13,247 bases of DNA. Origin: Acidimicrobiaceae bacterium. Lineage in GTDB: Bacteria; Actinomycetota; Acidimicrobiia; Acidimicrobiales; Ilumatobacteraceae. The position numbers and the translations under genes were made by a program. Position 1 is the stretch's first letter; each line of letters begins with the position of its first letter. Below the pieces are notes generated by a model. That model saw only the letters and a list, made by a program, of their open reading frames with translations, was not told the DNA's origin and made no database searches. Positions 4,887-13,247 of the stretch are shown piece after piece. Location of the stretch: contig PMCN01000296.1 of assembly GCA_003154135.1 (NCBI GenBank), forward strand, positions 438-13,684. Direction: 5' to 3'.

Positions 4887-7475
4887 ATGTCACGCCGCAC
4901 GAGATGGTTGACCGCGTCCACGATTCTGCTCGCGCTCGGGCTATCGGCCAGCGCCGGCCTGGCCCGCCCGCACCAGCCTTTCGCGCCGGGCGATCCCCGG
5001 CGGGCGAAAGTGCGAGGTGGCCTGCCGGTGGCGTTCGGCGATCGACCCGCCGCCGACGGCTCGCGACGCAGGCTGCCGGCCGCGGAGGTCGTGCCGGTGG
5101 TCATCAGCTATGTCTCGCGGCCGACACCCGAGGATGCGCAGCAGCTCGCGGCGCTTGGCCTGCGCGTCGAGCGTGGCGACGACGGCCAGGCCCTGTTCGC
5201 GGGCGTCAGCCTGGCGGCTCAGCTCACCGCCGCCCAGCTTCCGGCCGTGGTGGCGCTGCCGCGCGTCACCGGGATCGCGCTCGACGGCCCGCCGTTTGGC
5301 GCGCCGCGACCGCTCGACGGCACCGGCGCCGAGATCCAAGCGCACGACATGTGGCGCACGGTGGACTCGCAGGGACTGCCGATCACCGGCCAGGGCATCA
5401 CCATCTGCGACTCGGACTCGGGGATCGATCCGTTCCACCCCATGTTCTTCCGCGCCGACGGCGGTTATTTCTCGTGGGTGGACGTGGACGGGGACGGCGT
5501 CTTCACGCCCGGAGTCGACGCGGTTCGTCGGGCGGACGACGACTCGCTGGTGACGCTGCGCGTGCTCAACGGCGTGGTGACGGAGTTTTGGGACGACACC
5601 CCGCTGTTCGGCTCGGACGACTCCGGCTACGCGCTCGGCATGGATTGGCTGTACGCGGACATCAACGGCAACGGCGTGCGCGACTACGGCCGCGACGGCG
5701 GCTTCGACGATTCGAGCCCGAGCTTCGGCGAAGCGCTGTTCGTGGCCGACGACGTGAATGGCAACGGCCGGCTCGATCTCGACGAGAAGCTGGTGGCGCT
5801 CGGCAGCTCGAAGATCGCGACCGTGCGCGTGGACAACGACGTGTACCGCCGCGGCCAGAACCTGGTCGACGTGCCGGTCGACGATTACAGCGCCCACGGC
5901 TGCGGCGCGTCGGGCGTGCTCGCCGGCGGGCAGCGTGGCCTGACAGTCAAGGTGGGCATGGCGCCGGACGCCGACCTCATCATGGCCATGCAGCGCGGGC
6001 AGCAAGACATGCTCTACTCCTTCGGCCTGTTCTGCCGAAACGAGGGAGCACGCGTGATGCTGCACGAGTACGCGCCGTGGACTGGCTATTTCCTCGACGG
6101 CTCGAGCGCGCTCGAACGGCTGATCGATGACTCCACGGTGGCGGGCATGGCGCACATCAACCCGGCCGGAAACCTCTCCACCGCGCAGAAGCTCTACAAG
6201 CGGAACATCCCGTCGGCGGTGCAGACCGACGTCGAGATCGAGGTGCCGGCGAATTCGCCCTACGGCAGCTTCCAGCTGCTGTTCGCCACCGTGCTGTGGC
6301 GCGAGCCGTCACGCCCGCTCGTCTTGACGCTGGAAGATCCGACGGGCTTCAGCCTGGCGCTGCCCACGACCGACACCTACATCTACCAGGACTGGCACGA
6401 TGGCTTGAGCATCTACGCCGAGCGCTCGCAGTCGAGCCGTGGCACGGTCAAGCTCGACATCGAGGTCTTCGGCGAGAGTCAGACCCCGCCGCCGGTGCCG
6501 ACCGGCAGCTGGCTGCTGCACGCCGCCGAGGGTAGCGCACCGGGCACGCCCGATCTGACGCTCATCGCCTACGTCATGGACGAGCTGTCGGGCTGGGGGA
6601 TGGGCATCAACTTCCCGAGCTACTCGAGCGAGGAGCACCTGATCGGCTTCCCCGGCACGGCCGACCATGGCATCGCCATCTCGGCCTACACCGGCCACGG
6701 CTACGACTACGGGACTCCGGGTGAGCGCGCCTTCTACTCGGGCCGCGGCCACCGCATCGACGGGATGGCCATCCTCGACATCGCCGGCCCGGACGATCCG
6801 ATCACCGCCGGCTACCGCGCGGGCAGCCCCGGGGTCTACTTCATCTACGGCGGCACCTCGGGTGCGAGCCCGCACGTGGCCGGCGCCGCGGCGCTGCTCT
6901 TCCAAGCGCATCCCGAGTGGACCGGCGTGGAGGTCACGCAGGCGCTGCACGATGGAGCCCTGGTCGACGCCAACGTGGGCACCGTGCCGAACGACGACTG
7001 GGGCTACGGCAAGCTGCGGGTGTACCGCAGCCTTTACGGGCAGGATCCGCCGACTGGCTCGCCCCCGAGCATCGCGGTCGAGCCGGTGGAGCTCTACGTG
7101 GATGAGCTCAGAACCGTGCCGATCACGGTCAGCGATCCCGACGAGCCGACCTCGGGGCTGCGCATCGAGCTCGATCGCGACTACGACGGCGTCTACGAGC
7201 AGCCGCTCGCTCAGCCGAGCTTCGACGTGACCTTCGCAGAGGAAGGACACTTCGCCATGAAGCTGCGCGTCGTGGACTCGACCGGTCGCGAGGCGAGCAC
7301 GCTGGCCAGCTTCGACGTCGGGCCGGCGCCACCGCCGGCGCCGGCGGCCGCGGCGATGCTCGAGCCGGCGGGCGGCTGCAGCTGCTCGACCCGGCCCACC
7401 TTGCCCGCGCCGGGCTGGTGGCTCGGCGCGCCGGCGCTCGCCCTGGTTGCGGCGCGCCGCCGACGACGCCGCTGA
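4887..7475 (+). CDS. Secreted subtilisin-like (S8) serine protease with MYXO-CTERM anchor
   Basis: The product has 862 residues. A signal peptide (about 1-27) ends near ASAGLA. A prodomain-like region (67-130) comes before the protease domain. The triad is Asp177 (DSDSGIDPFHP), His337 (SAHGCGASG) and Ser658 (GGTSGASPHVAGAAAL); Asn429 (NPAGN) fits the oxyanion site. Three calcium-binding loops (DVDGDG 199-204, DINGNG 258-263, DVNGNGRLDLDE 289-300) are inserted between Asp and His. A beta-rich insert (about 445-545) lies between Asn and Ser. A PKD/Ig-like domain follows (about 727-812). The C-terminus has GCSCS (830-834), a hydrophobic stretch and RRRRRR, a MYXO-CTERM sorting signal that in Myxococcota directs cleavage and surface attachment. 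AGGAG (4877-4881) lies five bases before the second of two adjacent ATGs, so 4887 is preferred over 4884. Likely role: cell-surface or secreted proteolysis. Confidence 0.95.
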   Translation: MSRRTRWLTASTILLALGLSASAGLARPHQPFAPGDPRRAKVRGGLPVAFGDRPAADGSRRRLPAAEVVPVVISYVSRPTPEDAQQLAALGLRVERGDDGQALFAGVSLAAQLTAAQLPAVVALPRVTGIALDGPPFGAPRPLDGTGAEIQAHDMWRTVDSQGLPITGQGITICDSDSGIDPFHPMFFRADGGYFSWVDVDGDGVFTPGVDAVRRADDDSLVTLRVLNGVVTEFWDDTPLFGSDDSGYALGMDWLYADINGNGVRDYGRDGGFDDSSPSFGEALFVADDVNGNGRLDLDEKLVALGSSKIATVRVDNDVYRRGQNLVDVPVDDYSAHGCGASGVLAGGQRGLTVKVGMAPDADLIMAMQRGQQDMLYSFGLFCRNEGARVMLHEYAPWTGYFLDGSSALERLIDDSTVAGMAHINPAGNLSTAQKLYKRNIPSAVQTDVEIEVPANSPYGSFQLLFATVLWREPSRPLVLTLEDPTGFSLALPTTDTYIYQDWHDGLSIYAERSQSSRGTVKLDIEVFGESQTPPPVPTGSWLLHAAEGSAPGTPDLTLIAYVMDELSGWGMGINFPSYSSEEHLIGFPGTADHGIAISAYTGHGYDYGTPGERAFYSGRGHRIDGMAILDIAGPDDPITAGYRAGSPGVYFIYGGTSGASPHVAGAAALLFQAHPEWTGVEVTQALHDGALVDANVGTVPNDDWGYGKLRVYRSLYGQDPPTGSPPSIAVEPVELYVDELRTVPITVSDPDEPTSGLRIELDRDYDGVYEQPLAQPSFDVTFAEEGHFAMKLRVVDSTGREASTLASFDVGPAPPPAPAAAAMLEPAGGCSCSTRPTLPAPGWWLGAPALALVAARRRRRR

Positions 7476-8699
7476 CTAACGCTCGGCGACGAATGCTTCG
7501 TGCAGGCGCTGCTGCGCTGCCACGGCGTGCTGCTGTGCGATGACCGCGGCAAAGCGCAGCGGCGAGGCGACCAGCAGCTGAGCTGGGGCGCCCAGCTCCT
7601 CGAGTAGCCGGCAGAACTCGCGTAGGCCGCTCGGGTCGTCGGTGAGGCCGCCGCCGCACAGGCTGACCAGCGCCACGGCCGGGACCAGCTGGAAGGCGGG
7701 CACCTTGCGTCCGAGCTCGGTGCGCGTGGCTCCCCACTGCGGGGCGTTGAGCACGGACAGCACCATGGTGGTGTCGGCACCTTCGGTGCTGAGCTCGCGG
7801 ATCGTCACGCCGGCGGTGGACAGCATGTCGAGCACCATCGGCAGCGCCGGCTGGGCCGGATCGTCCCGCAGCCGGGCGAGCACGATCTTGGTGTCGGCCA
7901 CCACGGCGCGGGCGCGTGGCTGCTGAGACGACGGCTCGAGCTGGCGCACCAGCGTCTGGCGCGGCTCGGCGACGACCGGATCGAAGGTGGACCGCGCGTA
8001 GATCGCGATGCCCGCGCGCCGCGCCCATTCCACGGCCTGGGCGCACAGCACCTTGGCGCCGCTCTCGGCCATGGTCTGCAGCGTGCCGTAGTCCACCTCG
8101 GGCAGGTGTTGCGCGCTCGGCACCGCGCGCGGATCGGCCGAGTAGACGCCGTCGACGTCGCTGTAGATCTCGCAGCGCTCGGCGCGCAGCGCCGCGGCCA
8201 GCGCCACGGCCGTGGTATCGGAGCCGCCTCGGCCTAGCGTGGTGATCTCCCGCCGGTAGCTCATGCCTTGGTAGCCCGCGACGATCACGATGTGGCCGCG
8301 CGCGATCTCGTCCTCGATGCGGTGGGGCCGTACCTCGATGATACGGGCGTCGAAGTGCCGGTCGTTGGTGATGATCCCGCACTGCGAGCCGGTGAAGGAG
8401 ATGGCCTTGTGGCCGCGCGCCTGAATGGCGATCGACAGCAGCGCCATGGTCACGCGCTCGCCGGTGGAGACCAGCATGTCGAGCTCGCGTCGCGGCGGCT
8501 CGAAGTCGAGTCCTCCGCCGGCCGCGCCGACGTCGGCCGCGACCCGCAGCAGCTCGTCGGTGGTCTTGCCCATGGCGCTGACCACGACGACGACGTCGTT
8601 ACCCGCACGGCGCGTGGCTACGACCCGATCCGCCACGCGGCCGAGCTTGGCCACGTCGGCGACGGAGGAGCCACCGTACTTCTGCACCACGATCGGCAA
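7476..8699 (-). CDS. lysC: Aspartate kinase (aspartokinase)
   Basis: It catalyses ATP-dependent phosphorylation of aspartate, the first step to lysine, methionine, threonine and diaminopimelate. Motifs of the amino-acid kinase fold are plain: QKYGGSSVAD (6-15), VSAMGKTTDELL, FTGSQCGIIT, TTLGRGGSDTTAVALA (153-168) and EIYSDVDGVYSADPR (177-191). Two ACT domains follow, at about 270-330 and 341-405. The second is unusual: where family members have a STSEIKIS-like segment it reads LLVASPLRFAAV, so end-product feedback may differ. Start: a TTG at 8697-8699 gives MPIVVQKYGG, the normal N-terminus, and a 407-residue protein of usual length, with CAGG a few bases upstream. A GTG at 8739-8741 with AGGTG upstream, or a TTG at 8796-8798 (440 residues), would add tails not expected in the family. 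It follows the TPR gene on the same strand and abuts the subtilase stop. Confidence 0.95.
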   Translation of the reverse strand: MPIVVQKYGGSSVADVAKLGRVADRVVATRRAGNDVVVVVSAMGKTTDELLRVAADVGAAGGGLDFEPPRRELDMLVSTGERVTMALLSIAIQARGHKAISFTGSQCGIITNDRHFDARIIEVRPHRIEDEIARGHIVIVAGYQGMSYRREITTLGRGGSDTTAVALAAALRAERCEIYSDVDGVYSADPRAVPSAQHLPEVDYGTLQTMAESGAKVLCAQAVEWARRAGIAIYARSTFDPVVAEPRQTLVRQLEPSSQQPRARAVVADTKIVLARLRDDPAQPALPMVLDMLSTAGVTIRELSTEGADTTMVLSVLNAPQWGATRTELGRKVPAFQLVPAVALVSLCGGGLTDDPSGLREFCRLLEELGAPAQLLVASPLRFAAVIAQQHAVAAQQRLHEAFVAER

Positions 8700-8807
8700 A
8701 GAGCGAACCTGATTCTCGGAGCTTGGGTCAGTCAGCAACACGACGCACCTATCGCAGCTTTCGCTCCGCGGGTAGCACGTCCCACCTCGGCCGACCAAGT
8801 TCGGTGC

Positions 8808-11291
8808 TCAGTCGCCAGCCTCGAGCATCAGGGCGTAGAGCGCCGCTTCGTCGTGCTTGCCGGCGGCCGCTGCCCGCTCGCGCAGCCGCTCGAGCACCGC
8901 CCGCCGCCGGGGAGCAAGCTCTTCGCGCAGCGCCACGGGGCCGTCGTCCATGCGCGCGGAGAGCAGGGCCAGCAGCTCGTGGTCTCTCCCGACCCGCTCC
9001 AGCACCTCGGCGAGCGCCCGTACCGTCTGCGTGTCGGTGGGATCGGCGCGCAGCCGGTCGCTCAGTTGGGAGATGAGCTGCTCGTCGGCCGAGTCGACCG
9101 CCAAGCTCTCGGCCGAGCCCGCGGCCCCCGTGGCCTCGTCCAGATCGATCGCCGCCTCGAGCGTGATCGCCGCTCCGCGCGGCAGGCCGTCGATAGCGGG
9201 GGGCTCGCGGTCCGGCGGCAGCGGCGGCTGCGAATCGCGCTCGTCGCCATCGTCGTCCGGGCCCCAGCCGGCGCGATCGTCGGGTGCGGCCTCGGCCGGC
9301 CGGGGTCGTGCCGCTGCGCCCTCGGCGACCGGTGCGGCCTCGAGCGCCCGGCACAGCTGGCGGAAGTAGCGCTCCACGGTCCGGTCTCGCGGCGTCAAGC
9401 GCAGGGCCAGGCCGAGCAGGCGCTGGGCGGCATGGGTGTCGGAGCGGCGCTCGTCCTGGATGCGCGCTCCTTCGACCAGCAGCGCCGAGATGGCCGCGCG
9501 TGCATCGCCGCGCGTCGGCCAGCGCGCCTCGCCGCCCCACAGCGCGGGGTAGGGTCCGGCCGGCTCGGGCGGCGAACCGCACAGCAGGCCGACGGCACGC
9601 TCCACCGCGTCGCCGAGCCGCCCGAGAGCCACGCTGGCGCCGCCGAGATCGCCGAGCTCGGCCCGCCAGCGCGCTTCGAGCAGGCGGGCCTCGAAGGTCT
9701 CGGGCACGAACGGCGCAATCGCCTGCACGTGAGCGATGGCCGCCGGCCGGTCATCCGCCACCTCGACCAGGGCGCGCGCGAGATCGAGCGCCACGGCATG
9801 GGCCGCCTTGGAGTCGCGCTCCGCCAGCCCGAGCGCCCGCCCGAGCAGATCGAGCGCACGGCGGCGCTTGCCCACGGCGCCGAGCGAGCGAGCCAGCCCG
9901 GCCACGGCATCCACGCTGTCGGGCAGGTAGCGCAGCGCCTTCTCGAAGGCCGCCGCCGCCTCGTCGAGCACTCCCTGGGCAAGCCAGATCTCCGCCGCAC
10001 GCCGCACCACCGCGTGTCGGTCGAGCGAGCCCGAGGCGCCTGCCTCGAGGTGCGCCGCGTCCTCCCGCGCACCGCGCAGCTCGCCGGCGCTGACCCGGTG
10101 CTGGAAGCGCCGCCAGCGCACGGCCTCGAGCAGCGGGCTGCGGCCGAGCGCGCAATCGAGCGCTTCGCTCTGCGCCGCGCGGTCGGGCGAAGCGTCGGCC
10201 ACCTCGAGCCAGCCGAGCGCCGCGAGATAGCCAAAGGGCTCGAGCTCGGCCGAGCGCCGGTAGCCGACCACGGCCCCTTCCGTGTCGCCGAGCTGAGCGA
10301 GCAGCCGCGCGCCAAGCACGCCGGAATCGAGCGGAGAGCCGAGCTCGCCCAGCAGGCCGAGCGCGGCCTCGGCACGGCCCCCGGCGCAAGCGTCGATCTC
10401 CGCGACCCGCCGTGCGATCTCCGGGTGGCGTGGCGCGCGTTCCCAGGCGCCGAGGTAGCGGCGGCGAGCCTCGTCCAGATCGCCCGCGAGCAGCGCCTCC
10501 TCGGCCGTGGCCACCAGCGTGCACAGCTCGACCGCGCCGAGCACCCGCTCCGATGGGGCGGGCGGTGGATCCTGCCGCGAGCCGTGAAGCAACGCGCGTT
10601 CGAGCTCGAGCTCGAGCGCACCGAAGCGCAGCCCGGAGGCACGCGCGGCACGCATCCCGCACAGCGGCAGCACGTGGCGGGAGATCGCGCGCGCCGCGTG
10701 CTCGATCACCAGCGCTCCGCCCACGCGCTTGCCGAGGGGCCGGGCGAGCAGCTCGAGCGCGCGGGCTGCCAGCTGCTGCGGCGGCGCCGCCAAGCCCAGG
10801 CCGCGAGCCGCAGTCGGGAGCAGCCGTACGTCGCCGTCGAGCGGAGCGACCAGCAGCTCGAAGCACAGCGCGGCGCGGCCGGCCGCGATGCCGAGCAGCC
10901 AGCCATCCTCGATCGGCGCGGCCACGCAGTGGGGCGTGGTCGGTCCGATCAGCCCGCGCAGCTGCGGACCTAGCCAGCGGGCGATCGGCTCGTGCTCAAG
11001 CGCGAGCGTCAGCTCTTCGAGCTGGCCGCGCCGGTTGCGAAAGGCCTCCACGCCGCCCGACAGCTCGACCGGGAACTTGAGGTCCGGCAGACTCAGGCTG
11101 AGGTCGTGCACCCACACCGGGCCAAGCGCGAAAGGCGCCTCGAGCTCGGCGCCGAGCCGCCCTTTGGTGACGACCAGGCGAAAGCGGGGCCGCGCCGGAT
11201 CGTGCCGCTCGCTGGCGGCACGCTCGGCAGCGTGCCGACGCGCCTCGGCCGGCACCCGGAAGGAATGGGCAAGATCGGACCTCGGGGCCAT
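8808..11291 (-). CDS. Large TPR-repeat protein with unrecognised N-terminal domain
   Basis: The product has 827 residues. There is no signal peptide or clear membrane helix, so it is probably cytoplasmic. Residues 1-235 form a domain I do not recognise: a charged start, then FRLVVTKGRLGAELEAPF (37-54), SLSLPDLKFPVELSGGVEAF (65-84) and a mixed alpha/beta part. From about 253 to 650 there are helical repeats of tetratricopeptide type, for example AEEALLAGDLDEARRRYLGA (263-282), AEIWLAQGVLDEAAAAFEKA (433-452) and ALDLLGRALGLA. An acidic, Pro-rich linker (651-735) joins a last TPR-like pair (736-827). TPR arrays mediate protein contacts; no enzymatic motif is seen. The ATG at 11289-11291 is the first possible start, since an in-frame TAG lies 12 bases before it. 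GGAGG touches the ATG with no spacer, which is unusual, so translation may begin at a later codon. It precedes lysC on the same strand, but a functional tie is unproven. Confidence 0.85.
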   Translation of the reverse strand: MAPRSDLAHSFRVPAEARRHAAERAASERHDPARPRFRLVVTKGRLGAELEAPFALGPVWVHDLSLSLPDLKFPVELSGGVEAFRNRRGQLEELTLALEHEPIARWLGPQLRGLIGPTTPHCVAAPIEDGWLLGIAAGRAALCFELLVAPLDGDVRLLPTAARGLGLAAPPQQLAARALELLARPLGKRVGGALVIEHAARAISRHVLPLCGMRAARASGLRFGALELELERALLHGSRQDPPPAPSERVLGAVELCTLVATAEEALLAGDLDEARRRYLGAWERAPRHPEIARRVAEIDACAGGRAEAALGLLGELGSPLDSGVLGARLLAQLGDTEGAVVGYRRSAELEPFGYLAALGWLEVADASPDRAAQSEALDCALGRSPLLEAVRWRRFQHRVSAGELRGAREDAAHLEAGASGSLDRHAVVRRAAEIWLAQGVLDEAAAAFEKALRYLPDSVDAVAGLARSLGAVGKRRRALDLLGRALGLAERDSKAAHAVALDLARALVEVADDRPAAIAHVQAIAPFVPETFEARLLEARWRAELGDLGGASVALGRLGDAVERAVGLLCGSPPEPAGPYPALWGGEARWPTRGDARAAISALLVEGARIQDERRSDTHAAQRLLGLALRLTPRDRTVERYFRQLCRALEAAPVAEGAAARPRPAEAAPDDRAGWGPDDDGDERDSQPPLPPDREPPAIDGLPRGAAITLEAAIDLDEATGAAGSAESLAVDSADEQLISQLSDRLRADPTDTQTVRALAEVLERVGRDHELLALLSARMDDGPVALREELAPRRRAVLERLRERAAAAGKHDEAALYALMLEAGD

Positions 11292-11342
11292 CCTCCACGA
11301 AGGCTACCGCCGCTAGGCCCAAGAAGCCCAACTCGTCGCGAC

Positions 11343-11383
11343 GAAAATGCGACTGCGGCCGCGCGGACAGGCCACGCGGCCGC
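11343..11383 (-). terminator. GC hairpin downstream of the mlaC-like gene
   Basis: GCGGCCGCG (11355-11363) pairs perfectly with CGCGGCCGC (11375-11383) around an 11-base loop. On the minus strand the hairpin is followed, after about seven bases, by a short TTTT (11344-11347). It sits 22 bp past the mlaC-like stop codon. The T run is short and offset, so it may be only a partial terminator, leaving some read-through into the TPR gene. Confidence 0.45.
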
Positions 11384-11405
11384 TAGGAACGCTGGGGCGA
11401 AAGCG

Positions 11406-12005
11406 TTAGTCGAGCTTCTCGCCGAGCTTCTTCAGCATCTTGGCCTTGAGCGCCGGATAGCCGTCCTTGTCGTAGATGCGGGTGAACTGGGTGTGGTAGG
11501 TGCTCACCAGGCTGGCGCCCTCGGGGATCAGATCTCCCACCAGCCAGCGGCCGTCGACCTGGACCATTTTGAAGTCGAGCTGGATGGGGTCGGCCCGCTT
11601 GTCGCCCTTGTTGACGGCGCGCGTCTTGACCAGCACGCCCCCGTCGACTTGCTCCTCGCCGAGGTACTGGACTTCCCAGCCGAGCATCTTCTTGAGGTTG
11701 CGCTGGTAGTTCCGGCGCACCAGCTTCTCGAGCAGGTCACTGAACTCCTTCTGCTCGGCACCCGAGAGCTTGCCCCACCGGTCGCCCAGCGAGGCGTGCG
11801 CCAGGCCGGAGTAGTCCAGCATCTCGTCGAACAGCGCCTTGAGCTTGGCCTGGTTGTCCGGCGTCGGGGTCTGGGCGATCAGGCCGAACAGCACCGTCTG
11901 CTTGGTCTTGACCACTTCGCTCGCCGGCCCAGCGAGGGCCGAGCCCGAAGCAAAGACGCTCGCCAACAACAGGGACGCAATGACCAACAAGTTCCTGGTC
12001 TTCAC
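11406..12005 (-). CDS. mlaC: MlaC/Ttg2D-like periplasmic phospholipid-binding protein
   Basis: The product has 199 residues and belongs to the MlaC (toluene-tolerance Ttg2D) family. In the Mla system this protein carries phospholipids across the periplasm between the outer-membrane MlaA complex and the inner-membrane MlaFEDB transporter. A classic signal peptide is present (KTRNLLVIASLLLASVFA), with a likely cut after SALA (residue 25). The mature part has the family layout: LKALFDEMLDYSGLAHASLG, a helical EQKEFSDLLEKLVRRNYQRNLKK stretch split by LEKL, then a beta-sheet end with VDGRWLVGDLIPEGASLVSTYHTQF. Length is typical. The start is GTG (12003-12005), supported by GAGGA six bases upstream (TGAGGAATTCAG). 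The other mla genes are not adjacent. A TATTGT -10-like element lies 34 bases upstream of the GTG. Symbol given on family similarity; a VacJ-independent paralogue role cannot be excluded. Confidence 0.9.
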   Translation of the reverse strand: MKTRNLLVIASLLLASVFASGSALAGPASEVVKTKQTVLFGLIAQTPTPDNQAKLKALFDEMLDYSGLAHASLGDRWGKLSGAEQKEFSDLLEKLVRRNYQRNLKKMLGWEVQYLGEEQVDGGVLVKTRAVNKGDKRADPIQLDFKMVQVDGRWLVGDLIPEGASLVSTYHTQFTRIYDKDGYPALKAKMLKKLGEKLD

Positions 12006-12038
12006 CTGAATTCCTCACAAGCTCGAGGTAGGGTACGT

Positions 12039-12044
12039 ACAATA
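12039..12044 (-). promoter_or_regulatory. Candidate -10 box for the mlaC-like gene
   Basis: On the minus strand the sequence reads TATTGT, four of six consensus bases, and would start transcription near 12032 with a leader of about 27 bases. The adjoining 8-bp palindrome GTACGTAC (12033-12040) overlaps it. No strong -35 hexamer is seen at 17 bp. Confidence 0.35.
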
Positions 12045-12258
12045 GCGACGAGTTAGCACAGCTCGTTACGACAGCCTACGTTGTGCCGTGCCTTCGCCTT
12101 CCCCTGCCGGGGTTGATGGCAGGCCCCGTGGCCGGTGTAGCCCGGAGCGCGCGGAGCCCGCCGTTTCCTTCACGTTGGAGAGACGAGTGGGACGGCACGG
12201 ATATTCAGCATCCGGCCCCGGGGCTGCCCCGCTCCCGCGACCCAGGTGAAGAAAATCA

Positions 12259-12287
12259 GAGACAAGCAGCCGAAGAGTGGCTACAAA
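12259..12287 (+). promoter_or_regulatory. Candidate promoter of the tRNA-Ala gene
   Basis: GAGACA (12259-12264) and TACAAA (12282-12287) are separated by 17 bp, and each matches four of six bases of the -35 and -10 consensus. Transcription would start a few bases before the mature tRNA 5' end at 12299. The spacing and position suit a stable-RNA promoter. Confidence 0.4.
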
Positions 12288-12298
12288 GGGCCGCCCTC

Positions 12299-12371
12299 GG
12301 GGCTGTAGCTCAGTTGGGAGAGCGCCTGACTGGCAGTCAGGAGGTCAGGGGTTCAATTCCCCTCAGCTCCA
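12299..12371 (+). tRNA. tRNA-Ala (anticodon GGC)
   Basis: The 73-base cloverleaf is complete. The acceptor stem GGGGCTG (12299-12305) pairs with CAGCTCC (12364-12370), with one G-U pair and A as discriminator base (12371). The D arm is GCTC/GAGC. The anticodon stem is CCTGA/TCAGG with loop CTGGCAG, giving anticodon GGC for alanine. The T arm is AGGGG-TTCAATT-CCCCT. CCA is not encoded and must be added after transcription. It has its own terminator and a candidate promoter, so it appears to be a single-gene unit. It sits at the boundary between myxobacterial-looking DNA and the GH1 fragment, and tRNA 3' ends are common integration sites, but no duplicated 3' end is visible in the window. Confidence 0.97.
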
Positions 12372-12377
12372 CGGACA

Positions 12378-12413
12378 AACCCCAGGTCAAGCGGCCTGGG
12401 GTTCTTTCGTTTT
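12378..12413 (+). terminator. Rho-independent terminator after the tRNA
   Basis: AACCCCAGG (12378-12386) and CCTGGGGTT (12395-12403) form a perfect 9-bp stem with an 8-base loop, followed by CTTTCGTTTT. It lies seven bases past the tRNA. The GH1 gene ends 22 bp away on the other strand and could use the same hairpin from the opposite side, although its downstream T run is poorer. Confidence 0.85.
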
Positions 12414-12434
12414 CCGCCCCGATCCAAAGTTCGC

Positions 12435-13247
<813 letters not shown>

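Noticed and set aside
8268..10973. A 901-codon open frame on the plus strand antisense to the kinase and TPR genes
   Set aside because: It is rich in Arg, His, Gln and Gly with no motif, and lies opposite two well-supported genes. In GC-rich DNA, stop codons are rare in such shadow frames.
12246..12308. A 20-codon GTG-started basic peptide frame ending at the TAG inside the tRNA 5' end
   Set aside because: It has no ribosome binding site, and its end depends on tRNA sequence and overlaps the tRNA promoter. Chance is the simplest explanation.
12299..12371. tRNA 3' end as an attachment site of an integrated element
   Set aside because: No second copy of the tRNA 3' end and no integrase gene are visible in the window. 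It is kept only as a question for the sequence to the right.

Overview
The window is high-GC bacterial DNA, most likely from a myxobacterium or related Myxococcota lineage. The strongest evidence is a secreted subtilase (4887-7475) that ends in a MYXO-CTERM-type tail: a Cys-x-Cys motif, a hydrophobic stretch, then six arginines. Long disordered, Ala/Pro-rich or TPR-rich proteins of unknown function fit the same group. The last 813 bases encode the C-terminal part of a GH1 beta-glucosidase that reads like an actinobacterial protein. That stretch is either horizontally acquired or a contig-joining error.

Layout. Bases 1-489 (+) are the 3' end of an FGE-sulfatase-fold gene. It converges on a compact three-gene minus-strand operon (4031 to 571): an unrecognised 230-residue protein, a secreted thioredoxin-fold protein without its redox cysteines, and a polytopic membrane protein with a C-terminal sulfatase/phosphotransferase domain. 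A 200-bp divergent intergenic region follows, holding three imperfect ~62-bp tandem repeats. Next on the plus strand come a very acidic, disordered protein (4233-4775) and the subtilase. The subtilase meets aspartate kinase (minus) stop to stop with no base between them. Upstream of the kinase on the minus strand are a large TPR protein (11291-8808) and a periplasmic MlaC-like phospholipid-binding protein (12005-11406). A tRNA-Ala(GGC) on the plus strand with its own terminator (12299-12413) separates this block from the partial GH1 gene.

How the genes may work together. Two are familiar housekeeping functions: lysC (aspartate family amino acids) and mlaC (outer-membrane lipid asymmetry). The more interesting part is the left end. 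The FGE-like protein, the thioredoxin-like protein and the sulfatase-like protein each belong to a family known for a catalytic or modified cysteine, and each has other residues at that place. The sulfatase-like protein instead shows Glu...Thr...Asp-His, the ligand set of lipoteichoic-acid-synthase-type phosphotransferases. The operon may therefore act on the cell envelope as a transferase with accessory proteins; this is an inference. Nothing in the window is a transposon, phage, CRISPR array or recognisable defence system.

Intergenic stretches: 490-570 (convergent, one small GC hairpin, no clear terminator), 4032-4232 (tandem repeats), 4776-4886 (promoter-like -10), 11292-11405 (GC hairpin) and 12006-12298 (promoters for mlaC and the tRNA, otherwise nothing recognised). 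No gene-free stretch exceeds 300 bases.
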